The notes under the pieces were generated by a model. The model saw nothing but the letters and a program-made list of their open reading frames with translations. It made no database searches and was not told where the DNA came from. The translations under genes and the position numbers were made by a program. DNA of 64,000 bases from WTGU01 sp965200925 (GTDB taxonomy: Bacteria; Pseudomonadota; Alphaproteobacteria; UBA828), in NCBI GenBank assembly GCA_965200925.1, contig OZ241738.1, positions 620,001 to 684,000 on the forward strand, written 5' to 3'. Below are positions 56,237 to 64,000 of this stretch, one piece after another (position 1 is the first letter of the stretch; the number at the start of each line of letters is the position of its first letter).

Positions 56237-56821
56237 TCAATCGACGGGCCGCGTCGCGGCGACGCTGGGGCGCTCCAGCATGGCGTCGTACCAGGCGGCC
56301 AGCGCCGGGCAGGCGGCCCGCCAGTCGACGTCGTGGCGGAATTCGAGGTGGCCGAGCCCGCAGATCGCCGTGACGTGGTCCATGCGGAAGGGCGCCCCCG
56401 CCAGTGCGCCGGCCTCGGTCTCGAGTCGCGCCGCGATGCGTCGCCACCGGGTGTCGTAGCGTGCCATGAGCGTCGCGCTCCGCTCCGATTCGGGCAGGCG
56501 CTTCTGGAGAATCCAGGCGACGCTCGTTTCCGCCAGCGCCTGGCCCAGGGCCATGCGGCGCTGCCAGTCCCACTTTCCGGCCGCCGGGTGGAGAGTGCCG
56601 CCGCCGGCCTCGTCGAGCCAAGCGCAGATGACGGCGCTGTCATAGAGCACGGTGCCATCGTCCAGCACCAGCACGGGGACGAGCTTCACCGGATTGAGGC
56701 GTTCCAGCGCCTCGGAGTCGAACGGGTTCACGTTCACGATGTCGAGCGCGATGCCGTGTTCCCTGGCGACGATCGCCGCCTTCCGGCCGAACGGCGTGGC
56801 CGGGCTGGAGTAGAGTTGCAT
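56237..56821 (-). CDS. Glutathione S-transferase
   Basis: The 194-residue GST has the N-terminal MQLYSSPATPFGRKAAIVAR with the SSPxTPFxR pattern common in bacterial GSTs, LVPVLVLDDGTVLYDSAVIC for the gamma-glutamyl contact, and a short all-helical C-terminal domain. ATG 56821 has GAGGAGG five bases upstream. It forms a two-gene operon with the YfcG-like gene; both fit detoxification of electrophiles. Confidence 0.9.
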   Translation of the reverse strand: MQLYSSPATPFGRKAAIVAREHGIALDIVNVNPFDSEALERLNPVKLVPVLVLDDGTVLYDSAVICAWLDEAGGGTLHPAAGKWDWQRRMALGQALAETSVAWILQKRLPESERSATLMARYDTRWRRIAARLETEAGALAGAPFRMDHVTAICGLGHLEFRHDVDWRAACPALAAWYDAMLERPSVAATRPVD

Positions 56822-56978
56822 GGATGCCTCCTCATCGTGGCGCCCGCGGGCCTTCGCGTCATAGACCGCCGCCGCGCCGCTGTACAGGCGGCCTCGGGCT
56901 GCGGTGGCCGCCGCCGACCGGGCGCGCTAAGGTCGGCCTGTGGCGGGCGACTGCCGCGCGGGGCGAGAGGAGGGCGCG

Positions 56979-58382
56979 ATGAGGGCGAATTTCAAGCAAT
57001 ACGACAACGACGGCCTCTGGCGGATGGACCGTGACCACAACGTCCACCCGTGGACGGATTTCGCGACCTTCAAGGAGGAAGGCTCCGAGATCATGGCGGA
57101 GGCCGAGGGGGTCTACGTCTACAACGCCGAGGGCGAACGCTACCTCGACGGCATCGGCGGGCTGTGGTGCGTCAATATCGGCTACGGCCGCGACGAGATG
57201 GCCCAGGCCATCGCCGACCAGGTGCGCCGCATCCCCTACTATTCGACCTTCACCCACCTGACGACACCGCCGGCGGCGGCGCTCGCGGCCAAGCTCGCCG
57301 CTCTCGCGCCCGCCAGCATCGACCACGTGTTCTATGGCACCGGCGGGTCGATGGCGAACGACACCGCCATCCGCATCATCCACTTCTACTTCAACCGCCT
57401 GGGCAAGCCGAACAAGAAGAAGATCATCTCTCGTGCCGACGCCTATCACGGCTCGACCTATCTGGCGATGACCATGACGGGCGTGAAGAACAACCATATC
57501 GGCTTCGATCTGGCGCCCGGCCTCGTCCACCACATCCCGGCGCCCCATCCCTACCGGCGCCCGGAGGGCATGAGCGTGGAGGCGTTCTGTGACGAGAAGG
57601 TGGCCGACCTGGAGAACGCGATCCTCGATCTCGGGCCCGAGAACGTCGCCTGCTTCATCGCCGAGCCGATCATGGGCGGCGGCGGGGTGATCGTGCCGCC
57701 GCCCGGCTACCACGCCCGCACCAAGGCGGTGTGCGAGAAATACGACGTGCTCTATATCTCGGACGAAGTGGTGACGGGCTTCGGGCGCCTTGGGTACTTC
57801 TTCGCGTCCGAGCCGGTGTTCGATCTCGTGCCGGATGTGATCACCTCCGCCAAGGGCCTCACCTCGGGCTATGTCCCCCATTCGGCGACGCTGTTTTCGG
57901 ACGAAATCTACGACGTCATCAGCGTGCCGCAGGAAAAGGGCGCCCTCTTCACCCATGGCTTCACCTATGCGGGGCATCCCGTCTCTTGCGCCGCCGCGCT
58001 CAAGAACATCGAGATCATGGAGCGCGAGGATATTTGCGGCCACGTGCGCGCCGTCGGCCCCTATTTCGAGGAACGCCTCCGGGGATTGCTGGACCTGCCG
58101 CTCGTCGGCGACGTGCGCGGCATGCGGTTCATGATGTGCGTCGAGGCGGTGAAGGACCGAGAGACCAGGGAGGTCTTTGAACAGGACGCCGAAATCGGCG
58201 CGCGGATCACGCGGCATTGCAAGACGCGCGGCCTGCTGGTCCGCCCCATCGGTCACATGAACGTCCTTTCGCCGCCTCTCACTCTCACCCGCGACCAGAT
58301 CGACCGGTTGGTCGACACCTTGCGTGAAAGCATCGTCGCGACCCAGGACGACCTCATCCGCGAGGGCCTCTGGCGGGGCTGA
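56979..58382 (+). CDS. Class III aminotransferase
   Basis: The 467-residue PLP enzyme contains VFYGTGGSMANDTAIRIIHF, a variant with GGSMAND in place of SGSEAND, IAEPIMGGGGVIVPPPGYH, YISDEVVTGFGRLGYFF and the Lys in SAKGLTSGYVPHS. The GSMAND variant recurs in a subgroup often annotated as aspartate aminotransferase-family; donor amine unknown. ATG 56979 has GAGAGGAGGG upstream. It is the third class III aminotransferase in 8 kb. Confidence 0.92.
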   Translation: MRANFKQYDNDGLWRMDRDHNVHPWTDFATFKEEGSEIMAEAEGVYVYNAEGERYLDGIGGLWCVNIGYGRDEMAQAIADQVRRIPYYSTFTHLTTPPAAALAAKLAALAPASIDHVFYGTGGSMANDTAIRIIHFYFNRLGKPNKKKIISRADAYHGSTYLAMTMTGVKNNHIGFDLAPGLVHHIPAPHPYRRPEGMSVEAFCDEKVADLENAILDLGPENVACFIAEPIMGGGGVIVPPPGYHARTKAVCEKYDVLYISDEVVTGFGRLGYFFASEPVFDLVPDVITSAKGLTSGYVPHSATLFSDEIYDVISVPQEKGALFTHGFTYAGHPVSCAAALKNIEIMEREDICGHVRAVGPYFEERLRGLLDLPLVGDVRGMRFMMCVEAVKDRETREVFEQDAEIGARITRHCKTRGLLVRPIGHMNVLSPPLTLTRDQIDRLVDTLRESIVATQDDLIREGLWRG

Positions 58383-58570
58383 CGGAAACACGCGGAGACT
58401 GCGCCGCGACGGTTTTTCGATCCGCGAGTCAGGGCACGAGCGTGAAATGGCCCCCCCGGGCGGGGGCGCGATCGAAGGCATCAGGTCTGCATACGCCCCC
58501 GCACACGGTTGCAACGGACGATCAGGCAAGCGGCGAATGTGAGGAATTGTGGGCCGCACCACGGCAGGAG

Positions 58571-59110
58571 TCAGGAATCCGCCGCGGCGGAAGGGCCCCC
58601 GTCGGAGCGGGCGGCGAGGGCGGGCACCCGATACATGAAATAGGTCCCCGGCGCGATTCTGGGGGGCAGTGGTTCCGCCGACCAGGGAACGGTCGTCAGC
58701 GCCCGGTCGGCGACGATGATGGCGCCGGGCCGCACCAGGGGTTCGAGGGCGGGGCCGAGCCAGGCGGCGAGGGCGGCGTCGCGCGCCGCATCGGCGCTGC
58801 CGAAGTCGCCGTGGACGAGCGCGGCCGGCGCGCCGATGCGCGCGCGGGCGGTGGGCAGCGTCTCCTGGAACCGGCCGACCAGCATGTGGCGCGAATCGGG
58901 GATGCAGTCGGGATGGGCCGAGACCTCGCGGTCGAAGACGAAGATCTCGCGGTCGGGGAGGCGCTTGCGGAGATGGTCGTAGGTGCGCCCGTTGCCGAGC
59001 CCGATCTCCAGCACCACGCCGTCCAGACCCGCGATCCGCGCCGCCGCGGCATCGAGGCAGGCGCGTTGCGCCTCAACACGGCGAATCATCAGCTCCAGGC
59101 GGCTCGGCAT
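58571..59110 (-). CDS. SAM-dependent methyltransferase, class I
   Basis: The 179-residue protein has the SAM-binding motif VVLEIGLGNGRTYDHL, the acidic loop IFVFDREVSAH, and ALVHGDFG for the adenine contact. The length covers little more than the Rossmann core. The acceptor is unknown; a small molecule is as likely as protein. ATG 59110 is preferred; the open frame extends 23 codons further without conservation. Confidence 0.82.
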   Translation of the reverse strand: MPSRLELMIRRVEAQRACLDAAAARIAGLDGVVLEIGLGNGRTYDHLRKRLPDREIFVFDREVSAHPDCIPDSRHMLVGRFQETLPTARARIGAPAALVHGDFGSADAARDAALAAWLGPALEPLVRPGAIIVADRALTTVPWSAEPLPPRIAPGTYFMYRVPALAARSDGGPSAAADS

Positions 59111-59273
59111 GGTTCGCCTCGTTCGCGGGTGCCGCCGCACCCGGGTCGGGGGCTGGCCGCTTCGACCAGGGCGATGCAATTTCGCCGCCTTTATGCACGA
59201 GAACGAGCGGCAGGAAACAATCCCCCTATCTCCCTGCCGCAGAAATCCTGACGAGGCCCGCCTTCACACGGGC

Positions 59274-59301
59274 TTGACAGCGGGCGGCCGAGCGCTAGGG
59301 T
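59274..59301 (+). promoter_or_regulatory. Candidate sigma70 promoter of rpmG
   Basis: A consensus TTGACA (59274-59279) and TAGGGT (59296-59301) are separated by 16 bases. Transcription would start near 59308, about 34 bases before the rpmG ATG. The perfect -35 fits a highly expressed ribosomal gene. Confidence 0.6.
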
Positions 59302-59341
59302 CGCGGCACGGAAACGGTGGGCGACCGCGGGGCGCGCGGCG

Positions 59342-59509
59342 ATGGCCAAGGCGAACAGCATCCTGATCAAGCTCGTCAGTTCGGCGGGCACCGGGTTCTA
59401 CTACACGACGCGCAAGAACCCGCGCACCCAGGCCGACAAGCTGTCGCTTCGGAAATACGACCCCGTCGCGCGCAAGCACGTGGTCTTCAAGGAAGCGAAG
59501 ATCAAATAA
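59342..59509 (+). CDS. rpmG: 50S ribosomal protein L33
   Basis: The 55-residue protein reads MAKANSILIKLVSSAGTGFY, then YTTRKNPRTQADKLSLRKYD, ending ARKHVVFKEAKIK. This matches L33 over its full length. It has none of the four zinc-binding Cys residues, so it is the Cys-free (zinc-independent) form, usual in Alphaproteobacteria. It is monocistronic behind its own promoter and 17 bases ahead of the Sel1-like gene. Confidence 0.95.
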   Translation: MAKANSILIKLVSSAGTGFYYTTRKNPRTQADKLSLRKYDPVARKHVVFKEAKIK

Positions 59510-59526
59510 GACCCGCCGGGTACCCG

Positions 59527-60009
59527 ATGCCGCATGGAAAGAATCCGCGCCGCCGCGTCGCGCAGGCGGCGACGCTCGCCGGCTTGCTGGCGCTGGCGGC
59601 GGTCGCGGCCCCCGCCGCGGGACGAGCCGACATCGCGAGCGGCTGGCGGGCCTATGCGTCGGGCGATTACGAAGCGGCGATCGACGAATGGCAGCCTCTC
59701 GCCGAGGCGGGTGACCGTGAAGCCGCCTACGGCATGGGAATGGCGTGGCAGATCATGGGGCAGCCGGCGCGCGCGGTGCCGTGGTACGAGCAGGCGGCGC
59801 GCGCCGGGTCGGCCGAGGCGCAGGTGCTGCTCGGCGAGATATACGCGACGGGCGCGGGCGTCCCCCGCGATCTCGTGCGCGCCTATGCTTGGCTTCGTCT
59901 GGCGGTCGCGCAGAAACATCCCAACGCCGCGCTCTTTCTGGACGCCGTGGCGGGCCGGATGACGGCCGAGCAGATCGAGGCCGGGCGGAGGATGAGCGTC
60001 GAGCCGTAG
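59527..60009 (+). CDS. Secreted Sel1/TPR-repeat protein
   Basis: The 160-residue protein has an Arg-rich n-region and a hydrophobic signal peptide (ATLAGLLALAAVAAPAAGRA). Helical repeats follow: WRAYASGDYEAAIDEWQPLA, PWYEQAARAGSAEAQVLLGE, and GVPRDLVRAYAWLRLAVAQK, with the Sel1 A-x-x-xLG pattern. It is likely periplasmic and a protein-binding scaffold. ATG 59527 is only 17 bases after rpmG, so co-transcription is possible. Confidence 0.8.
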   Translation: MPHGKNPRRRVAQAATLAGLLALAAVAAPAAGRADIASGWRAYASGDYEAAIDEWQPLAEAGDREAAYGMGMAWQIMGQPARAVPWYEQAARAGSAEAQVLLGEIYATGAGVPRDLVRAYAWLRLAVAQKHPNAALFLDAVAGRMTAEQIEAGRRMSVEP

Positions 60010-60020
60010 ACGCGGCGGCG

Positions 60021-61433
60021 TCAGCACTCCCCCTCGCGCCGCAACAGGCGGATCGTCTCGCGGAAGGCGTCGACGGTGACCCGGAGGTCGTCCTCGGTGT
60101 TGGCGGCCGAGGTCATGCCGCCGGGCCAACCGTGGATGTCCACGCCGTTGACCAGCATCGCGAGGCGTATCTTGTTGACGAGGTCCGGCGGGCGCTCCTT
60201 GAGCTCGGCGTAGCCCAAGTCGAGCGGGTCGAAGGCGGACGGCACGATCGGGCGCCCGCGCGGGTTCATGAAGAGGTGGAAGGACGAGAACGTGCCGTAG
60301 ACCGCCCAGGGGACGTTCTCGGCCTCCAGCACGGCGTTCAGCCCGGCCCGCAGCGCGGCGCAGAAGGCGGAGGCCTTCTCGCAGGCGCTCGAATCGCGCA
60401 CGACGGCGAGCGCGGCGGCCCCGGCGGCGGCGGAGAGCGGGTTCGCGTTGAAGGTGCCGGGATGCTGGATCTTCTCACGGCCGCACTCCCTGGCCGCGGC
60501 GAAGTCGAGGTCGTCGAGGATGGCCTTGCGCCCGGCCACGGCGCCGCCCGGCAGGCCACCGGCGACGATCTTGGCATGAGTGCTCATATCGGGCGTGACG
60601 CCGAAATACGCCTGCGCGCCGCCGGGGGAGACGCGAAAGCCCGTGATCACCTCGTCGAAGATCAGCAGCGCGTCGTGCGCCTCGGTCAACGCCCGCAGGA
60701 AGCCCAGGAAATCCGGCGGATGCGGCACGAGGCCGAAAGAACCGCCGGTCGGCTCCAGGATCACGGCAGCGATGTCGTCGTCTGCCTCGAAGGCGGCGCG
60801 CGCGGCCTCCCGGTCGCCGGGTTCCAGAAGCACCACGCGGGCCGCGAGCTCCGGCAGGACGCCGGCCGTCGGCGCGCCGTCGAAATGCGAGGTGTAGCCG
60901 GAGGTCATGTGGTCATGCCAGCCGTGGAAGTGGCCCTTGAACCGCGCGATGCCGCGCTTGCCGGTATGGGCGCGAGCGAGGCGCAGCGCCATGTGGGTCG
61001 CCTCCGTCCCGGAGGAGGTGAAGCGCACGCGCTCGGCGCAGGGGACCAGTTCGCGGACGATCCGGGCCCAGCCGACCTCGCGCTCGTGGTTGGCGCCGGG
61101 ATGGGTGCCCAGCGGCAGCGCCTCCTGGATCGCCGCGACGACGTCGGGATGGCCGTGGCCCAGGAGAAGGGCACCGTGGCCGCCCGTGTAATCGACGTAT
61201 TCGTTGCCGTCCCGGTCCCATTTGCGCGAACCCTCGGCCCGCACGACGTAGATGCCGTAAGGCTCGAGATAGCGCGCATCGTGGACGATCCCGGAGGGAA
61301 GGAGCGTCCCGGCTTCCGCCGCCAGCGCCGCCGAACCCGGCGTCTTCGCCCGGTACGCCTGCACGATGCCCGAGTTCGAGAAGGCCGGGTCGCCGTCCAA
61401 CGAAGGAGCGGTTTCCGGCGGCATGACGCTCAT
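60021..61433 (-). CDS. Class III aminotransferase, glutamate-1-semialdehyde aminomutase-like
   Basis: The 470-residue PLP enzyme resembles HemL: VRFTSSGTEATHMALRLARA, KGHFHGWHDHMTSGY, IFDEVITGFRVSPGGAQAYF, and the Lys in THAKIVAGGLPGGAVAGRK. The last segment differs from the HemL consensus (GKIIGGGLPVGA), and the protein has an extra N-terminal ~30 residues, so it is probably a paralogue acting on another amine rather than tetrapyrrole HemL. It overlaps the pxpA stop by 4 bases, which ties it to amide or lactam metabolism. Confidence 0.9.
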   Translation of the reverse strand: MSVMPPETAPSLDGDPAFSNSGIVQAYRAKTPGSAALAAEAGTLLPSGIVHDARYLEPYGIYVVRAEGSRKWDRDGNEYVDYTGGHGALLLGHGHPDVVAAIQEALPLGTHPGANHEREVGWARIVRELVPCAERVRFTSSGTEATHMALRLARAHTGKRGIARFKGHFHGWHDHMTSGYTSHFDGAPTAGVLPELAARVVLLEPGDREAARAAFEADDDIAAVILEPTGGSFGLVPHPPDFLGFLRALTEAHDALLIFDEVITGFRVSPGGAQAYFGVTPDMSTHAKIVAGGLPGGAVAGRKAILDDLDFAAARECGREKIQHPGTFNANPLSAAAGAAALAVVRDSSACEKASAFCAALRAGLNAVLEAENVPWAVYGTFSSFHLFMNPRGRPIVPSAFDPLDLGYAELKERPPDLVNKIRLAMLVNGVDIHGWPGGMTSAANTEDDLRVTVDAFRETIRLLRREGEC

Positions 61434-62164
61434 GCCTCCGGCGAATCGATGTAGGGGGCGACCGCCGCGCGCACGGCCTTGGCGACGGCGACCGCGCCCG
61501 GCGTGTCCGAGTGGACACAGATCGTCTCCGCCCTGGTCGGCACGTCCTTGCCGTTGACCGAGCGGATCACGCCCTTCTCGACGGCACGCATGACCTGTTC
61601 CACCGCCCGCTCGGGCGCGACCGATTCGTGCGCGCGGGTGATGATGCAGCGGCCTTCGTCATCGTAGTCGAGGTCTGCGAAGATCTCCCAGACGACCGTG
61701 GTGTATCGGGGCCAGACGGTCTCGTGCAGGGTACCGGTCGTGCCGTACATCGGGATGCCGAACACTTGCGCCGCCTCAGCGCAGGCGGTCGCCACGTCTT
61801 CGTCGCTCCAGGCGGCGCCGTAAAGCGCGCCGTGCGGCTTCAAGTGGTTGAGCGCCATGCCTTCCATGTCGAGGAACGCCTTGAGCGCGCCTACCTGGTA
61901 GATCACGGCGTCGCGCAGCTCGTCGCGGTCCATCTTCATGTAGCGCCGCCCGAACCCGTCCCGGTCCGGGAAGGAGGGATGCGCCCCCACTTTCACGCCA
62001 TGCTCCCTGGCGAGCCTGACGGTGGCGTGCATGACGCCCGGGTCGGAGGCGTGGAAGCCGCAGGCGACATTCGCCGAGGTGGTGTAGGGCATGATCGCCT
62101 CGTCGTCCCCGCATGTGTAGATGCTGTAGGCCTCGCCCATGTCGCAGTTGATGTCGATCCCCAT
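61430..62164 (-). CDS. pxpA: 5-oxoprolinase subunit A (LamB/YcsF family)
   Basis: The 244-residue protein has the family opening IDINCDMGEAYSIY, ANVACGFHASDPGVMHATVR with metal-type His/Asp residues, VGAHPSFPDRDGFGRRYM and VKPHGALY-like HLKPHGALYG. In PxpABC this subunit acts with B and C to open pyroglutamate with ATP; pxpB and pxpC are not next to it here. It forms a two-gene unit with the HemL-like aminotransferase. Confidence 0.92.
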   Translation of the reverse strand: MGIDINCDMGEAYSIYTCGDDEAIMPYTTSANVACGFHASDPGVMHATVRLAREHGVKVGAHPSFPDRDGFGRRYMKMDRDELRDAVIYQVGALKAFLDMEGMALNHLKPHGALYGAAWSDEDVATACAEAAQVFGIPMYGTTGTLHETVWPRYTTVVWEIFADLDYDDEGRCIITRAHESVAPERAVEQVMRAVEKGVIRSVNGKDVPTRAETICVHSDTPGAVAVAKAVRAAVAPYIDSPEA

Positions 62165-62209
62165 CGTCTTCCCCGTCGTTCCCCGGCGGCAAGCCCGCCG
62201 ATCGTAGCA

Positions 62210-62707
62210 TCAAAACGCCGCGGCGGCCTCCCGCAACATGTCGAGTGCGGCATCGACGGTGGCGAGGCGGATCGCCGCGCGGTCTCCCGCGTAGACCGCG
62301 TGCCTGTCGCTCAGCGCGCCATCGCGTCCGGCGCAGGCGTGGTACACGAGGCCGACCGGCTTGCCCGGCGTGCTCCCGCCCGGGCCGGCGATGCCGGTCA
62401 CGGAGACGGCGAGATCGGCGCGGGAGCGGGAGAGCGCGCCGGTCGCCATTGCCCGCGCCACCTCCCCGCTCACCGCACCGAAGCGGGCGAGGAGGCCGGC
62501 CGGCACGCCCAGTGCCTCCCGCTTGGCCTCGTTGGAATAGACCACGTAGCCGCGGTCGAAAACCGCCGAGGCGCCTGCGACCTCGGTCAGGCAGGCGGCG
62601 ATCAGGCCGCCGGTACAGGACTCGACCGCCGCGACGCGGAGCTGCGCCGCGCGGCATAGCTCGAGCAGCCGCGCGGCGCGGTCCAGCGTAGCATCGGGGA
62701 AGGTCAC
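62210..62707 (-). CDS. pncC: Nicotinamide-nucleotide amidohydrolase (CinA C-terminal domain)
   Basis: The 165-residue protein is the CinA/PncC amidase domain alone: RVAAVESCTGGLIAACLTEV with the catalytic Ser, GYVVYSNEAKREALGVP, and DLAVSVTGIAGPGG. It deamidates NMN to recycle the NAD by-product. The N-terminal CinA domain is absent, as in many proteobacteria. GTG 62707 overlaps the pgpA stop by 4 bases. Confidence 0.92.
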   Translation of the reverse strand: MTFPDATLDRAARLLELCRAAQLRVAAVESCTGGLIAACLTEVAGASAVFDRGYVVYSNEAKREALGVPAGLLARFGAVSGEVARAMATGALSRSRADLAVSVTGIAGPGGSTPGKPVGLVYHACAGRDGALSDRHAVYAGDRAAIRLATVDAALDMLREAAAAF

Positions 62708-63186
62708 AGCCAGATCCAGACGTGCCACAGGACGATCGCCGCGAAGCCGCCCGCGACCGCGTCGTCGGCCATCACGCCAAGCCCGCCCTTCAGGTGCTGG
62801 TCGATCAGGCTGATCGGCCACGGCTTCGCCACGTCGAACAGGCGGAACAGCACGAAGCCGATCGCATAGAGGGCGGGATCCGGGGGCACCAGCAAGAGCG
62901 CGATGCACTGGCCGGCCGCTTCATCGATGACGATCGCGGGCGAATCGCGAACGCCGCCCCGCCGCTCGCAGGTGCCGGCCGCCCAGACCCCGATCGCGAA
63001 CAACGCCAGGGCGGCGCTCGCGAGGCCGACCATGCCCGTGGTGCTCACGAGCAGCCAGGCGACGGGCAGCGTGGCCAGGGAGGCGGCGCTTCCCGGCGCC
63101 CATTTCACGAAGCCGACGCCGCAGCAGGTCGCGACCAGGGCGGCCGGATCGCGCAACCCCAGGCGGGCGCTCCGAGCGTCAGCCAC
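62704..63186 (-). CDS. pgpA: Phosphatidylglycerophosphatase A
   Basis: The 160-residue inner-membrane enzyme has the PgpA motifs VGFVKWAPGSAASLA and IVIDEAAGQCIALLLVP, then FVLFRLFDVAKPWPI and the final GVMADDAVAG. It removes phosphate from phosphatidylglycerophosphate to give phosphatidylglycerol. GTG 63186 overlaps the ispDF stop by 8 bases; pncC follows, giving the common ispDF-pgpA-cinA order. Confidence 0.94.
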   Translation of the reverse strand: MADARSARLGLRDPAALVATCCGVGFVKWAPGSAASLATLPVAWLLVSTTGMVGLASAALALFAIGVWAAGTCERRGGVRDSPAIVIDEAAGQCIALLLVPPDPALYAIGFVLFRLFDVAKPWPISLIDQHLKGGLGVMADDAVAGGFAAIVLWHVWIWL

Positions 63187-64000
63187 GATCGCCCGCGCCG
63201 GTCGGGAGGCGTACCGTCGCGACCGCCTGCGCCGCGATGCCTTCGCCGCGGCCGGTGAAGCCCAGGCCCTCGGTGGTCGTCGCCTTCAGGCCGATGCGGT
63301 CGGGCGGCAGCCCGAGCAGCGCCGCAAGCCGCGCGGTCATGGCGTCGCGATACGGGCCGATCCTCGGCCGCTGGCAGATCAGCGTCAGGTCGACATGGCC
63401 GATCACGGCCTCCCGCTCCGCCAGCAGGTCCAGCGCACGGGTCACGAAGCGCGCGGAATCCGCGTCCCGCCAAGCCTCGTCGGCGGGTGGAAAATGCATG
63501 CCGATGTCGCCGGCCGCGACCGCGCCCAGCAGGGCGTCGACCAGGGCGTGGAGTGCCACGTCGCCGTCGGAATGGCCGATCACGCCGCGCTCGTGCGGCA
63601 CGGCGACGCCGCACAGCATGACGTGATCGCCCGGCCCGAAGCGGTGGACGTCGAAGCCCGTGCCGACGCGGGTTTCGCAAGCCGCCGCTGGCGCGCCGTG
63701 CGCGAGGACGCGGGAGGCGCGGGCGAGGTCGTCCTCGGTGGTGATCTTCAGATTGTCCTCGTCGCCGCTGGTGAGCACGACGCGCAGACCGGCATGCGCG
63801 GCGACCGCCGCATCGTCGCTCAGGCTCTCGCCTCGCGCGGCGCGATGGGCCTCCAGGATCGCGTGGTAACGGAATCCCTGGGGAGTCTGGGCGCGCCAGA
63901 GGCCGTCGCGCGGCACCGTTCCGGCGACCGCGCCGCCGCCGGGCGGGGCCCGCATCAGGCTGTCGCTTACCGCCAGGGCAGGGATCGCGCCGTCATGCGT
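63179..64000 (-). CDS. ispDF: Bifunctional IspD/IspF isoprenoid enzyme (5' end outside window)
   Basis: The visible ~273 residues comprise the end of the IspD cytidylyltransferase domain (DGAIPALAVSDSLMR, GLWRAQTPQGFRYHAILEAH, SGDEDNLKITTEDDL) and the whole IspF domain. IspF has GTGFDVHRFGPGDHVMLCGV, HSDGDVALHALVDALLGAVA and the late LKATTTEGLGFTGRGEGIAA. They catalyse steps three and five of the MEP pathway. The fusion is characteristic of Alpha- and Epsilonproteobacteria. The frame continues past base 64000 with no start. Confidence 0.95.
   Translation of the reverse strand, partial: THDGAIPALAVSDSLMRAPPGGGAVAGTVPRDGLWRAQTPQGFRYHAILEAHRAARGESLSDDAAVAAHAGLRVVLTSGDEDNLKITTEDDLARASRVLAHGAPAAACETRVGTGFDVHRFGPGDHVMLCGVAVPHERGVIGHSDGDVALHALVDALLGAVAAGDIGMHFPPADEAWRDADSARFVTRALDLLAEREAVIGHVDLTLICQRPRIGPYRDAMTARLAALLGLPPDRIGLKATTTEGLGFTGRGEGIAAQAVATVRLPTGAGDRG

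Noticed and set aside
58448..58466. GC-only palindrome after the third aminotransferase, as an intrinsic terminator
   Set aside because: It can fold, but the stem is a simple C-run/G-run with no following T-run, so it was not called.

Overview
The window is GC-rich DNA from an alphaproteobacterium, most likely near Rhodospirillales. The supporting markers are a fused IspDF, an ATP12-family ATP-synthase chaperone, a DUF1489 protein, a HolC protein behind leucyl aminopeptidase, and a rarA-crcB-rluC-atp12 gene order. No rRNA, tRNA, CRISPR array, integrase or intact insertion sequence was seen. Most of the sequence is densely packed metabolic DNA with many 4-base ATGA/GTGA overlaps. A few AT-richer patches look acquired.

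Bases 1-12.5 kb hold an ABC exporter with a degenerate nucleotide-binding domain followed by a stand-alone cyclic-nucleotide-binding protein. Next come an RraA-like protein, exonuclease III, a beta-class DNA methyltransferase with an apparent 2-base frameshift, an orphan sensor kinase, a MerA/Lpd-like flavoprotein, holC, pepA and pckA. A RelE/HigB-like toxin precedes pckA; its antitoxin has lost the DNA-binding part and reads in frame into pckA. From 12.5 to 18.6 kb are a MATE exporter and a 1503-residue autotransporter. The autotransporter promoter has a spacer made entirely of G residues, the classic design of a phase-variable promoter, and this is the most striking signal in the window.

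Bases 18.8-25.1 kb hold DUF1326 and DUF1489 proteins, a leucine/isovalerate pair (hydratase plus methylcrotonyl-CoA carboxylase beta), a serine/threonine dehydratase, a decayed BrnT-BrnA module between two copies of a short repeat, and a TbpB-like surface lipoprotein. Bases 25.5-34.3 kb hold a urea/amide-type ABC importer without ATPases, a TetR regulator, an SDR, a LarA-like racemase, a YgjP-like metalloprotease, and a tungsten aldehyde oxidoreductase with its own MoaD-like partner. Bases 34.5-40.9 kb hold rarA-crcB-rluC-atp12, a two-gene retropepsin unit with its own TATAAT promoter, pccB and a VOC protein.

Bases 41-62 kb are dominated by amine and polyamine use: a PuuB-like oxidase, PotFGHI, and four class III aminotransferases, mixed with LLM flavoenzymes, glutathione transferases, an acetoacetate-decarboxylase-fold protein, OsmC and PxpA. 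A GIY-YIG protein and a degenerate Mrr-like protein sit in AT-richer DNA within this region. The right end returns to core genes: rpmG (L33), cinA, pgpA and ispDF, the last running off the window.
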